DNA from: Candidatus Poribacteria bacterium
Lineage (GTDB): Bacteria; Poribacteria; WGA-4E; GCA-2687025
Length of the DNA stretch: 64,000 bases
Assembly (NCBI GenBank): GCA_026004875.1
Contig: BPJZ01000009.1
Coordinates: forward strand, 62,001-126,000
Direction of reading: 5' to 3'
Shown here: one piece after another, positions 53,983 to 63,487 of the stretch
How the letters are laid out: each line of letters starts with the position of its first letter
How positions within the stretch are numbered: position 1 is the stretch's first letter
Program-made: the position numbers and the translations under genes
Notes under the pieces: generated by a model
What the model saw: the letters and a program-made list of their open reading frames with translations, nothing else
The model's database searches: none
What the model was told of the DNA's origin: nothing

Positions 53983-55419
53983 TCATTGCTGATCCAGTTT
54001 CTTCCGGAGCAGAGCGTTCACCTGTTGAGGGTTGGCCTTGCCCCGCGAGAGCCGCATGACCTGGCCGACGAAGTAGCCCAAGACTTTGGTCTTCCCGCTC
54101 CGGTACTGTTCCACCTGGGCGGGGTTCTCGGCGATCACCTGATCGATCCAGGCTTCGATCTGAGTCACGTCGGAGATCTGCCGCAGGCCCTTCTCCTCGA
54201 CGATCTGGGTCGCCGACTTCCCGGTCGCGACCATCTGTTCGAGGACCTCTTTAGCAATTCTACCGCTGATTGTTCCGTCCTGGATCATCCGAATCATCTC
54301 GGCGAGGGCCTCTGGCCCGACGGGAGAGTCCTCGATCGAGCGGCCCGCCTCTCGAAGGAAGCCGATCAGGTCGCCCATCACCCAGTTAGCGGCCGCCTTG
54401 GGATCGCCGCAGCTCTGGGCGACCGCCTCGTAGTAGTCGGCCAGAGCTCGGGTCCCCGTCAGGACGATCACATCCTGTTCAGGGAGGCCGTACTGTTCCA
54501 TAAAGCGGAGCCGTTTGGCGCGGGGGAGCTCTGGGAGCGAGCGGCGAATCCGCTCGATCCATTCCTCGTCGATCTCTATCGGCACCAGGTCCGGCTCGGG
54601 GAAGTAGCGATAGTCGCTAGCCTCCTCCTTCCCCCGCATCCCTCGGGTGACGCCGCGTTCTACGTCGAAGAGCCGGGTCTCCTGAACCACCTGTCCGCCA
54701 GAGCGGAGAATCTCCGCTTGTCGCTTGACCTCGTACTCCAGCGCCTGCTGAACGAAGCGGAAGGAGTTCATGTTTTTCAGCTCGGTCCGAATGCCAAACT
54801 CTTGACTTCCCCGCGGACGAAGCGAGATGTTCGCGTCGCAGCGAAAGCTTCCCTCCTCCATATTACAGTCGCTGACGTCGAGGTACTCCAAGATCTCCTT
54901 TACCGCCCGCCAGTAGGCGATCGCCTCCTCTGGGGAGCGTAGGTCCGGCTCGCTGACGATCTCGATCAGCGGCACGCCGCAGCGGTTGAAGTCCACCCAG
55001 GTGACGTCGTCCCGCCCCTCGGCATGGATGGACTTCCCTGCGTCCTCCTCCAGGTGAATTCGGTTGATTCGACAACGGCGAACCTCTCCGTTCACGTCAA
55101 ATTCGATCCACCCGTCATAGCAGAGCGGATAGTCCTTCTGAGAGATCTGGTAGCCCTTTGGGAGATCGGGGTAAAAGTAGTGCTTCCGATCGAACCGGCT
55201 GTAACGGTTGATCTTGCAGTTCATCGCCAGGCCTGCAGCGAGGGTATAGTCCACCGCCTTCCGGTTGAGGACCGGTAGCACTCCTGGCATCCCCAGCGTG
55301 ATCACGTCGATTCGGGTGTTCGGCTCGCCGCCGAACTCGTTTGCCGTCCAGGTGAACAGCTTCCCCCGGGTCTTAAGCTCCGCGTGAATCTCCAGCCCGA
55401 TGACGACTTCGAACTCCAT
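53983..55419 (-). CDS. gatB: Asp/Glu-tRNA(Asn/Gln) amidotransferase subunit B
   Basis: 478 residues from ATG 55419, preceded by GGAGGGGAGAGG; an upstream reading is not conserved. Signature VVIGLEIHAELKT at the start, YFYPDLPKGYQISQ, EDAGKSIH, and the C-terminal YqeY-like tail (YRSGKTKVLGYFVGQVMRLSRGKANPQQV in two blocks) that holds tRNA. It activates misacylated Glu-tRNA-Gln or Asp-tRNA-Asn for amidation. Its presence implies indirect Gln or Asn tRNA charging. Confidence 0.96.
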   Translation of the reverse strand: MEFEVVIGLEIHAELKTRGKLFTWTANEFGGEPNTRIDVITLGMPGVLPVLNRKAVDYTLAAGLAMNCKINRYSRFDRKHYFYPDLPKGYQISQKDYPLCYDGWIEFDVNGEVRRCRINRIHLEEDAGKSIHAEGRDDVTWVDFNRCGVPLIEIVSEPDLRSPEEAIAYWRAVKEILEYLDVSDCNMEEGSFRCDANISLRPRGSQEFGIRTELKNMNSFRFVQQALEYEVKRQAEILRSGGQVVQETRLFDVERGVTRGMRGKEEASDYRYFPEPDLVPIEIDEEWIERIRRSLPELPRAKRLRFMEQYGLPEQDVIVLTGTRALADYYEAVAQSCGDPKAAANWVMGDLIGFLREAGRSIEDSPVGPEALAEMIRMIQDGTISGRIAKEVLEQMVATGKSATQIVEEKGLRQISDVTQIEAWIDQVIAENPAQVEQYRSGKTKVLGYFVGQVMRLSRGKANPQQVNALLRKKLDQQ

Positions 55420-55444
55420 CCTCTCCCCTCCGCTAAAGGCTCCC

Positions 55445-56917
55445 TCAGAGCGCCGGTCGAAGTCGGTGGTAGGGGTTCGCCTGTTCAAACGCGTAGGCAA
55501 CTCGCAGGATCGTGCCTTCATCGAACGGCTTGCCAAGCAGTTGCATCCCGATCGGCAGCCCCTCCCGTGTCTGGCCGCAAGGGAGCGAAATCCCCGGCAG
55601 GCCGGCCAGGTTCGCCGGAATGGTAAAGATGTCGGACAGGTACATTTGTAGCGGATCGTCTACCAGCTCGCCCAGCCGAAAAGCGGGCGTCGGAGTAACC
55701 GGCGTCAGGATCACGTCCACCGCCTCGAAAGCCCGGTCGAAGTCCTGCTTGATCAACGTTCGCACCTTTTGCGCCTTGAGATAGTAGGCATCGTAGTAGC
55801 CGGAGCTGAGGGCGTAGGTGCCGATCATGATCCGCCGTTTCACCTCCGGGCCAAATCCCTCCCCGCGCGTCTTTCGGTACATCTCGATCAGGTCTTCGGC
55901 GTTGGGGGTCCGGTAGCCATACCGAACGCCGTCGTAGCGGGCCAGGTTCGAGCTCGCCTCTGCTGGAGCGATGATGTAGTAAGTGGCCACGGCGTACTCG
56001 GTATGCGGCAGCGAGATCTCCTCGATCTGGGCTCCCATCTCGGAGAGCTGCTCGATCGCTCGGCGGACCGCCGTCTCGACCTCCGGATGAATCCCTTCGA
56101 TGAAGTACTCCTGGGGGATTCCGATTCGGAGGCCCCGAACTTCCGGGATGAGAAACTCGGTGAAGTCGGGCACCGGCACGTCCGCCGAGGTGGAGTCGTA
56201 CCGATCGTGGCCGCAGATGGCGTTCAGGATCAACGCGCAGTCGGTGACGTCCTTGGTCAGCGGCCCGATCTGATCCAGCGAGGAGGCAAACGCGACCAGC
56301 CCAAAGCGGGAGACCCGCCCGTAGGTGGGCTTCATTCCGACGACTCCACAGAAGGCCGCCGGCTGGCGGATGGAACCGCCGGTGTCGGAGCCGAGCGCTG
56401 CAATTGCCGTTCCTGCAGCAACTGCCGCCGCCGACCCGCCGCTAGAACCCCCCGGCACCCGGTCGGTGTCCCACGGGTTCCGACAGGGACCAAAGGCCGA
56501 GTTCTCGTTTGAAGAGCCCATCGCAAACTCGTCCATGTTCAGCTTGCCGGTCAGGACGATCCGTTGCAGGTGGAGCTTGCGCATGACCGTTGCATCGTAC
56601 GGCGAAACAAACGGCTCCAAAATCTTCGAGGCGCAGGTCGTGCGGATCCCCCGCGTGCAGATCACGTCTTTAATGCCAATAGGGATGCCCGCCAGTGGGG
56701 GGAGGGGCTCCCCTCGATTCAGCAGCCGGTCCACTTCCGCGGCCGTCTCCATCCCGATCGTCTCGGTTACGGTCAGGTAGGTGTGAAGCTTCTCGTCTAC
56801 CGCCCGAATGCGCTCAAAGACAGCGCGGGCCAGCTCGACCGTGCCGATCTCGCCTCGTCGAAGCGCCGCGCTCAACTCGTGGGCCGGACGATGATACAGC
56901 GGAAGCTCGGTGCTCAT
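55445..56917 (-). CDS. gatA: Asp/Glu-tRNA(Asn/Gln) amidotransferase subunit A
   Basis: 490 residues from ATG 56917. The amidase Lys-Ser-Ser triad: IGIKDVICT (Lys), [14 protein letters not shown] (two Ser) and the glycine-rich [14 protein letters not shown]. It frees ammonia from glutamine and channels it to GatB. Between gatC and gatB with gaps of about 30 and 25 bases, in one operon. Confidence 0.96.
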   Translation of the reverse strand: MSTELPLYHRPAHELSAALRRGEIGTVELARAVFERIRAVDEKLHTYLTVTETIGMETAAEVDRLLNRGEPLPPLAGIPIGIKDVICTRGIRTTCASKILEPFVSPYDATVMRKLHLQRIVLTGKLNMDEFAMGSSNENSAFGPCRNPWDTDRVPGGSSGGSAAAVAAGTAIAALGSDTGGSIRQPAAFCGVVGMKPTYGRVSRFGLVAFASSLDQIGPLTKDVTDCALILNAICGHDRYDSTSADVPVPDFTEFLIPEVRGLRIGIPQEYFIEGIHPEVETAVRRAIEQLSEMGAQIEEISLPHTEYAVATYYIIAPAEASSNLARYDGVRYGYRTPNAEDLIEMYRKTRGEGFGPEVKRRIMIGTYALSSGYYDAYYLKAQKVRTLIKQDFDRAFEAVDVILTPVTPTPAFRLGELVDDPLQMYLSDIFTIPANLAGLPGISLPCGQTREGLPIGMQLLGKPFDEGTILRVAYAFEQANPYHRLRPAL

Positions 56918-56948
56918 CTTCGCTCTTCCTCCCACTCTCACAGAACGG

Positions 56949-57239
56949 CTACTCGATCACGCGGGGAACTTCGTAGTACCCGTCGTGTCGCGCTGGGGCC
57001 AGTCGAAGCGCCTCCTCGCGGGGCATCGGGTCGCGGGCTTCGTCCTCCCGGAAGATGTTTCGGATCGGCAACACGTGTGAGGTCGGCTCGACCGCATCGG
57101 TGTTCAGCTCGTTTAGCTTTGCGATGTAGTCCAAAATGCGCCCCAGCTGCTCGGTGAGCGTTCGCTTTTCGGCCTCGGTGAGCTCCAGGCGGGCCAACTG
57201 AGCGACGTATTCGACCTCTTCGAGCGTGATCCTCGGCAT
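56949..57239 (-). CDS. gatC: Asp/Glu-tRNA(Asn/Gln) amidotransferase subunit C
   Basis: 96 residues. [17 protein letters not shown] at the start, the [17 protein letters not shown] middle and REDEAR close are the GatC pattern. The subunit clasps GatA and stabilises GatB. It starts 6 bases after the uvrD stop. Confidence 0.95.
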   Translation of the reverse strand: MPRITLEEVEYVAQLARLELTEAEKRTLTEQLGRILDYIAKLNELNTDAVEPTSHVLPIRNIFREDEARDPMPREEALRLAPARHDGYYEVPRVIE

Positions 57240-57245
57240 GCTCCT

Positions 57246-59508
57246 CTACTCCGATAATGGTTTCAGTCGCGCGTATCCAACCAGCAACGTTTTCTCCTGG
57301 CCATCCTCAAACTGGACCACCACCTTACCGCTTTCCCCTTGCCCCTCGACTCGGAGCACCCGACCTGCTCCAAAGCGAGGATGGAGCACCCGCGCGTTAG
57401 GACGAAGAAAGGCGGCCTCCCCTTCCGGCTCCGGCGTAAAGGTCGAGACCGACGGGCCGCGGGGGACCACTTCGGACGGCCTCCGTGGAGGTGTTCCCGT
57501 CTCTATTTGGGGCATTCGCGGGGCTTCTGGGGGACGCCAGCGGGGTTCGCTCCCCACTCCGAACGCCCCCAAGCCGCTCCCCAGCGGGGACTCCACTAAC
57601 GCCAAGTAGTCCGGTGGAATCTCGTCAATAAACCGAGAGCAGAGCGTCTCCTCGTGGTAGCCTTGTCGGCGCCGAACCCGGGCGCGGCTCAAGTAGAGCG
57701 CTCGCTGAGCCCGTGTCATCCCGACGTAACAGAGCCGCCGCTCCTCTTCAAGATCGGACTCCCGGTCGAGCGACCGCTGGTGCGGAAAGAGCCCCTCCTC
57801 CATCCCGACGATGAAGACGACGGGGAACTCCAACCCCTTTGCCGCGTGGAGCGTCATCAGCGTGACCGCGTTGCGTTCCTCCTCGAAGTTGTCCACATCG
57901 GTTGCCAGCGTGATCGTTTCCAGAAACCCTTCCAGGGAGTCGTCCCCGGTCTGTTGCTGGTAGTCCTGCGCCGCCGAGAGAAACTCGTTCAAGTTTTCGA
58001 TACGGCCTTCATCCTCGATAGTGCCACTGGCCTCGAGGGCGTGAAGGTAGCCGCTCTTCTCCAGGACTTCAGCCACCAGCTCGACAAGCGAGCCTTCTCG
58101 ACGAATTGAGCGGATCAGCTCCCGAAAGCGGGCGACCCGGGCCTGAAAGGCCGGTGAGATCGTCTCGATCTCCTCAACCCGCTCGACCGCTTCAAACAGA
58201 GAGATCCCTTGCTCCTGCGCGAAGTCTCGAATCCGTTCGACCGTCGTAGCCCCGATGCCGCGATGGTGGCGTGTTGATCACCCGCAGTAAGCTCAGATCG
58301 TCTCGGGGGTTGACCAGAAGCCGAAGGTAGGCGAGCAGATCCTTGATCTCTGCCCGCTCGTAAAAGCGAAGCCCCGCCGACGATCTGATACGGCAGGTTT
58401 CCCCGCCGGAAGGCGTCCTCGAAGACGCGAGAGAGCGCGTTGATCCGATAGAAGATCGCAAAGTCGCGCGGCTCCAGCCCTTCTTGGCGCATGAGCTGCT
58501 GGATGGTGCGCACCACAAAGTCCGCTTCGTCCCGCTCGTCGAAGGCCTCGTAGAACCGAATCTTGGAGCCGACCTCGTTCTGGGTTGAACAGCTCCTTGG
58601 GGCGGCGCCGGCGGTTGAAGCGCACGACCGACTGAGCCGCGTCCAAAATCGTCTGAGTGCAGCGGTAGTTCTGGGACAGGTGGATCACCGTCGTTTGGGG
58701 ATAGTCGCGCTCAAAGTCCAGGATGTTTCGAATGTCTGCACCGCGCCAAGAGTAGATGCTTTGGTCGTCGTCCCCGACAACACAGACGTTTTGGTACTTC
58801 TGCGCCAGCAGTCGGGTCAGATGGTACTGGGCAGGGTTGGTGTCTTGGTACTCATCCACGTGGATATAGCGGAAGCGATCCTGCCACCGTTCGAGGATAT
58901 CGGGCCGCTCCTCAAACAGCCGGACGGTTAACAACATGCAGGTCGTCAAAGTCCAGGGCGTTATTGGAGCGCAGTTGCTTTTGATAGGCGTCGTAGAGCT
59001 TGGCGGCCAGTTGGGTCCAGTAGTCGGAGGCCGTTGCGGCCAGTTGGTCCGGGGAGAGCATCTCGTTCTTTGCGCGGCTAATCGTCGCCAGCACCGCCTG
59101 GGGCTTCAACGTCGCGTCGACGCCGGCGTCCAGAAGCACCCGCTTGACCGCCGCCAGTTGGTCGGTCGTGTCGAAGATGGTGAAGTTCCGATCGTAGGGC
59201 GGAAGGGCTTCGATCTCCTTCCGGAGGATTCGAGCGCAGGTGGAGTGGAAGGTTCGCGCCCAAATGTCCCGGCTTCGGGGGCCAACGAGCTGATAAAGAC
59301 GCTCCTTCATCTCCTGGGCGGCTTTGTTGGTGAAAGTGACCGCTAGGATGTGGAACGGGGAGACGCCCTTCTCGGCGATCAGATAGGCGATTCGATAGGT
59401 CAAGGCGCGCGTCTTGCCGCTGCCCGCTCCAGCGAGGATCAGCACCGGCCCCTCGGTGTGAAGCACCGCCTGGCGTTGGGCGTCGTTGAGGTCTTCGAGT
59501 AGGTTCAT
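57246..59508 (-). CDS. pcrA: UvrD/PcrA-type ATP-dependent DNA helicase (four frame breaks)
   Basis: Restored length about 752 residues, as in UvrD/PcrA. Motifs in order: [15 protein letters not shown] (Walker A), [20 protein letters not shown] (motif II), [13 protein letters not shown] (III), [11 protein letters not shown] (IV), and [15 protein letters not shown] plus [15 protein letters not shown] near the end. The C-terminal tail has the PcrA/UvrD Tudor-like [16 protein letters not shown]. It unwinds DNA in excision and mismatch repair. Each of four breaks, near 58940, 58585, 58375 and 58265, is one extra base, and removing them rejoins conserved sequence. All motifs are intact, so error is more likely than decay. 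ATG at 59508. Confidence 0.85.
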
Positions 59509-59637
59509 CGGTTCCGCTTGACGGTGGTGGCAGCTGTGTGCTGGGCTTGTCCAACGTGAAGGATGGTAACACAGGCCGGCGGGTTCAGGGAACTGGCGCT
59601 TTCTGGGCCCGGGGCCGGCCTTGATCCGGCGGAGCGC

Positions 59638-59666
59638 TTTTCCCATGCCAAGGGATCGAGTATACT
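59638..59666 (+). promoter_or_regulatory. Weak promoter candidate for the aldo/keto reductase gene
   Basis: A -10 TATACT (59661-59666) is good, but the hexamer 17 bases upstream (TTTTCC) is a poor -35. A short inverted repeat GAAACG/CGTTTC follows at about 59667-59683 and could be an operator. Confidence 0.35.
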
Positions 59667-59718
59667 GAAACGAAGATCGTTTCGGTGAGGGGACATGTTC
59701 GTAAGGGAGGACTTTTCA

Positions 59719-60541
59719 ATGCAAACGGTCCGGCTTGGAAAGACGGGGATCGAGACCTCTTATCTTGCGATCGGGTACCGGAACGCAGGGGTGGAATCGA
59801 CAGTCCAACCAGACCCGTTTAGGGTTTCAGGCCTGCGTAGACCTGCTCTGTTACGCCTACGATCGCGGAATTCGGTTTATCGACTCCGCTGACATGTACG
59901 GTTCACACCCTCACGTCGCCGCTGCGGCCAAGGTGGTCGGACGGGAGAACCTGACCATCACCACCAAGACGGTGGCGAAGGACCTGGAGTCGGCCAAGCG
60001 GGACATTCCGCGTATCTTCCGAGAGCTGGAGACCGACTACGTAGACATCCTTCTGCTCCACTGCATGACCACCGCGGAGTGGCCAGAGCGCATGCGCCCC
60101 GTGATGGACTACCTCTCCGAGTGGAAGGAGCAGGGACGCATTCGGGCGCTTGGGGTCTCGTGCCATCACTTTGGTGCCTTTGAGCGGGCCGCGGAGGAGC
60201 CCTGGGTGGATGTGGTGCTCGCTCGGATTAACTTCGACGGCGTCCACATGGACGAGCGGCCGGAGCACGTAATCCGCGTCCTGCGTCGGATGCACGAACA
60301 GGGGAAGGGCATCTACGGAATGAAGGTGGTCGGCCAAAAGCAGTTGGCCAGCGAGTGGCGCCAAGCGATCAAGTTCGTCTTCGATCTGGACTGTGTCCAC
60401 GCGATGACCATCGGCATGGAAAGCCGGGAAGAGGTAGACCGCAACGTGGACTATATCAACTCGCTCTTTGAGTCGGCTCCGCCAGGAAGCGTTCCGCTGC
60501 GTCCGGAGCGCCCCGGACTGGGAGGAACGGCCCAAACCTGA
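59719..60541 (+). CDS. Aldo/keto reductase (one-base frame break near the N-terminus)
   Basis: About 273 residues once repaired. ATG 59719, after AAGGGAGGACTTTTCA, reads VRLGKTGIETSYLAIG, then the frame breaks at ATCGGGTACC (about 59770-59778); deleting one G gives GTGTQGWNRQSNQTRLGF and the rest of the TIM barrel: IDSADMYG (Asp, Tyr), TITTKT (Lys), DYVDILLLHCM (His), the NADPH-dependent catalytic tetrad. It reduces carbonyls, probably on sugars. The downstream HEAT-repeat and FucU-like genes follow within 50 bases each. Confidence 0.8.
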
Positions 60542-60585
60542 GCCGACGACGAGCGAGCTTGAAGGCCCGGGGGGATTGCCAAATC

Positions 60586-62763
60586 GTGCGCAGGCGTCGC
60601 CAAGTCGGTTGGTGGATCGGTCTGTTCCTGCTGGCGTTCGGCTGGAATGCAGGGGCTCAATCCGATCTCGACTCGGTGCGCCGGGAGATCGAGTTTGAGG
60701 CTCGTCGTCTGGACGCCGGGAACCCGATGACTCGGGCCCGTGCCACCGATCTGCTTCGCCACCATGCCCGTGATCCGCGCACGCACCCGTGGATTCGGCC
60801 CCACCTTCCCAAACTCCGGGAGTTGCTGAACGATCCGGTGGAGGTGGTGCGCTGGAACGCGGCGGTTGCGCTCCTCCGGGTCGGCGGGGATGCAGAGGCC
60901 GAAGCCGCCTTTGAGGTCCTCTCCCAGGACGCCAAACGACCGGAGTACGACGTTCGAATTGGCGTCGTCGAGACGCTGGCCGAGCTGAGAGAATGGCCAC
61001 AGGCCCGCTCGCTGCTCCAGGAGCTGTCCCGGAGCGATCCGGACGATCAGGTTCGAGAGGCGGCCCGGCTTGTCCTCCAGCAGGGGCAAAGGCGGGGGCC
61101 GGAGCGGGTAGACTGGTCTGAGCTGCTGAGCCGTTCCGAGCCTGAGGCTCGTCTGGAGGCGCTGGAGGAGCTGTTGCGGGCGACCGAAGCGCCCTGGGCG
61201 CGGGAACCTTATCGGTCAGTTGTTCCGGCGCTCAGGCCGCTGCTGAAGGAGGAGGACTCCCGGCTCCGGCAGCGGGCGGCGGTGCTGCTAGTCCGTCTCC
61301 TGGGGGCTGAGGAGGGTCAGGAGGCGCTGGAGCTCCTGCAGCAGGAAGTGGAATCGCCCGACCCTGAGGTTCGCCGCCTATTAGTCCAGAGCGCCGAGGA
61401 ACTGGACCCGGAACTTGGCGAGCCGATCTTGGAGCGACTTGCGGAGGACGCCGATCCAGAGGTGCGCGCCGAAGCAGAGGCGGTCCTTCAAGCGCGGCGG
61501 ATGCGTCAGCGGGCCTTTGAGGCTCGCGACCAGAACGGCGGACCCCCGCCGATGCCCCCAGAAGGGCTCCCCTGGACCCGGCAAGGGGAAGAGCCGCCCG
61601 ATCCGGCGCAGCTGCTCCGCGAAGCACAAGACGCCTTGGAGCGCCTGCCGGCGCTGGACGCTTTGGAGCGTCTTGCCGAGCTGGCGCGCAACCGGGAGGG
61701 CTTCGTCGTCGGCGAGGAGGTGACGACTTGGCCCGCTTTGCTGGCCCCCCACGTCGGTCGGCTGCTGGAATGGCTCCGGGAGGGCTCGGCGGACCCAATG
61801 GCCTGTCGATATGCGGCCCATCTGTTGGGCATCGCCGGCGAGGAGGCCGTGGTCGCTCTGGTCGCCGCCCTGGAAGACCCGGATCCTCAGGTTCGGCGAA
61901 CGGCGGCCTTTGCGCTGATGTGGAGCCTGGCCGACGCTGAAGGAAACCCCCTCTCTCCCCCCTGGGCGAGGTTGGCCGGAGACGCGCTCAGCTTCTCCCT
62001 CCAAGACGACGACCCTCCCGTTCGGTCGTACGCTGCGCTGGGAATCGGATTAGCGGGCGCTAGGCGCTACCATGCCGATCTCAGGTCGCTGGCCCAATCC
62101 GACCCGGACGAACGAGTTCGGATCGCGGCGGTCCGGGGATGGTTGCTGCTTGAGCCGGGCTCCGGAGCGGTTCGGGAGCTCCTCCAGCGCTGGGCTGCTC
62201 AGCAAGGTGAGGGGGGATGGGGAGCGCAGCAGCTTCTGGCGCGGCTCGGCGATCCAGAGGCGCAAGCCGTCCTTTGGAGGGCGCTCCAGGAGGGGGAGCC
62301 CCGTCGAGTCTACGAAGCCGCCGGCGCGCTGGCGACGGTGCTCCACCCTGAGGATCGGGTACGCCTGGAGGCCCTCCGCGGGAGCGATCGTCCGGAGGTC
62401 CGAGAGGCGGCCACCCGGCTGCTGCGCCATCTGGGAATGGAGCCGGCTCCTCGCCGTCGGGCGTTTCGGCTCCGACCGATCGGGGAGGAGCCGGAGCCTT
62501 CGGTCGGTCGGGTCGAGCTGGGCCCTGGGTGGTACTACTTCTCTCCCTATCCGATCGCAATCCCGCTCCCCGACGCCCAAATCGCCTACACCGGTCCGGA
62601 GAACGGCGCCGTGAAGGTCGACTCGTTGGGAAGCTTTCGGCTGGAAACGTTGCCCCTGGCCGTTTATAATGGCCGTCTGGAGGCGCCGGGGACGCTTCCC
62701 CAGAGCTGGACGGGGGCCCCCAGCGCCGCGTTGCGCCTCTGGCAGATGCACCGGGACTATTAG
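60586..62763 (+). CDS. Exported HEAT-repeat protein
   Basis: About 725 residues. An N-terminal signal peptide (WWIGLFLLAFGWNAGAQS) is followed by many HEAT-like helical repeats with the pattern DPxVRxxAAxxL, for example DPVEVVRWNAAVALLR, DPEVRAEAEAVLQ, DPQVRRTAAFALM and DERVRIAAVRGWL. A Pro-rich linker interrupts at about residues 315-345. The last 100 residues are not repeats and may be a small beta domain. I do not know the function; such scaffolds bind proteins. The start is uncertain: GTG 60586 (after GGGGGGA) or TTG 60559. Confidence 0.65.
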   Translation: MRRRRQVGWWIGLFLLAFGWNAGAQSDLDSVRREIEFEARRLDAGNPMTRARATDLLRHHARDPRTHPWIRPHLPKLRELLNDPVEVVRWNAAVALLRVGGDAEAEAAFEVLSQDAKRPEYDVRIGVVETLAELREWPQARSLLQELSRSDPDDQVREAARLVLQQGQRRGPERVDWSELLSRSEPEARLEALEELLRATEAPWAREPYRSVVPALRPLLKEEDSRLRQRAAVLLVRLLGAEEGQEALELLQQEVESPDPEVRRLLVQSAEELDPELGEPILERLAEDADPEVRAEAEAVLQARRMRQRAFEARDQNGGPPPMPPEGLPWTRQGEEPPDPAQLLREAQDALERLPALDALERLAELARNREGFVVGEEVTTWPALLAPHVGRLLEWLREGSADPMACRYAAHLLGIAGEEAVVALVAALEDPDPQVRRTAAFALMWSLADAEGNPLSPPWARLAGDALSFSLQDDDPPVRSYAALGIGLAGARRYHADLRSLAQSDPDERVRIAAVRGWLLLEPGSGAVRELLQRWAAQQGEGGWGAQQLLARLGDPEAQAVLWRALQEGEPRRVYEAAGALATVLHPEDRVRLEALRGSDRPEVREAATRLLRHLGMEPAPRRRAFRLRPIGEEPEPSVGRVELGPGWYYFSPYPIAIPLPDAQIAYTGPENGAVKVDSLGSFRLETLPLAVYNGRLEAPGTLPQSWTGAPSAALRLWQMHRDY

Positions 62764-62775
62764 GAGAGACGGGAG

Positions 62776-63216
62776 ATGTTGCGCGGAATCCCCCGAATCG
62801 TCTCGCCCGACCTGATGCACGTGTTGCTTTCCATGGGCCACGGAGACGAGATCGTCTTAGCCGACGGGAACTTCCCCGCTGTGACCAACGCTCGGCGGCT
62901 GGTTCGAGCCGACGGCCACGGAGTTCCGGAGGTGCTCCGAGCGATCGTCCGGTTCTTTCCGCTGGATACCTTTGTTGAGGACCACGCTGTAGTGATGGCG
63001 ACCCCGCCAGAGGAGGCGGAGCCGGAAATTTGGGCCGAGTATCGGCGCATCCTCCGGGAGGGGGAGGGGCGCGAGGTCGCCCTGACGCCGATCGAGCGGT
63101 TCGCCTTCTACGAGCGGGCCAGCCGAGCCTTTGCCGTCGTTGCGACCGGCGAGACGGCGCTTTACGCCAACCTGATCCTCAAAAAGGGCGTTGTCCTCCC
63201 TCACGAATGCGACTGA
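62776..63216 (+). CDS. fucU: FucU/RbsD-family sugar mutarotase
   Basis: 146 residues. The N-terminal LLSMGHGDEIVLADGNFP carries the conserved His22 and Asp24 of the family, and the C-terminal YANLILKKGVV also fits. Enzymes of this family interconvert alpha and beta anomers of L-fucose or ribose for transport and kinase steps. It starts 12 bases after the HEAT-repeat gene. Symbol reflects closest family; the sugar is unproven. Confidence 0.85.
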   Translation: MLRGIPRIVSPDLMHVLLSMGHGDEIVLADGNFPAVTNARRLVRADGHGVPEVLRAIVRFFPLDTFVEDHAVVMATPPEEAEPEIWAEYRRILREGEGREVALTPIERFAFYERASRAFAVVATGETALYANLILKKGVVLPHECD

Positions 63217-63244
63217 GACGAACCACGCAGAGGAGTGCACCCTG

Positions 63245-63472
63245 ATGGCCACCGTTTTGGAAGCCACACGAGATATTGTGATCAAGTTCATCGAGAAGTA
63301 CCCACTCAGCTCCTCCGCCTACTCGGCCAACATTGAGGCGAGTGTGCGACAACTTCGGGAGGAGGTGCTCGACTTTACCAAGGCGGTTTATACGCTGCTT
63401 GCGGAACTGGAGTCTCAACGGGGGACCCCGCCCCTTCCTCCTTTGCCGGAGGAGGAGGCGGGTAACCCCTGA
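63245..63472 (+). CDS. Small hypothetical protein
   Basis: 75 residues from ATG 63245. Mostly helical: LEATRDIVIKFIEKYPL, NIEASVRQLREEVLDFTKAVYTLL, then a Pro/Glu-rich tail. No family recognised, no signal peptide. It lies 28 bases after fucU on the same strand, with convincing codon use, so it is probably real but could be chance. Confidence 0.45.
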   Translation: MATVLEATRDIVIKFIEKYPLSSSAYSANIEASVRQLREEVLDFTKAVYTLLAELESQRGTPPLPPLPEEEAGNP

Positions 63473-63487
63473 GCGGGCTTGAAAGGC

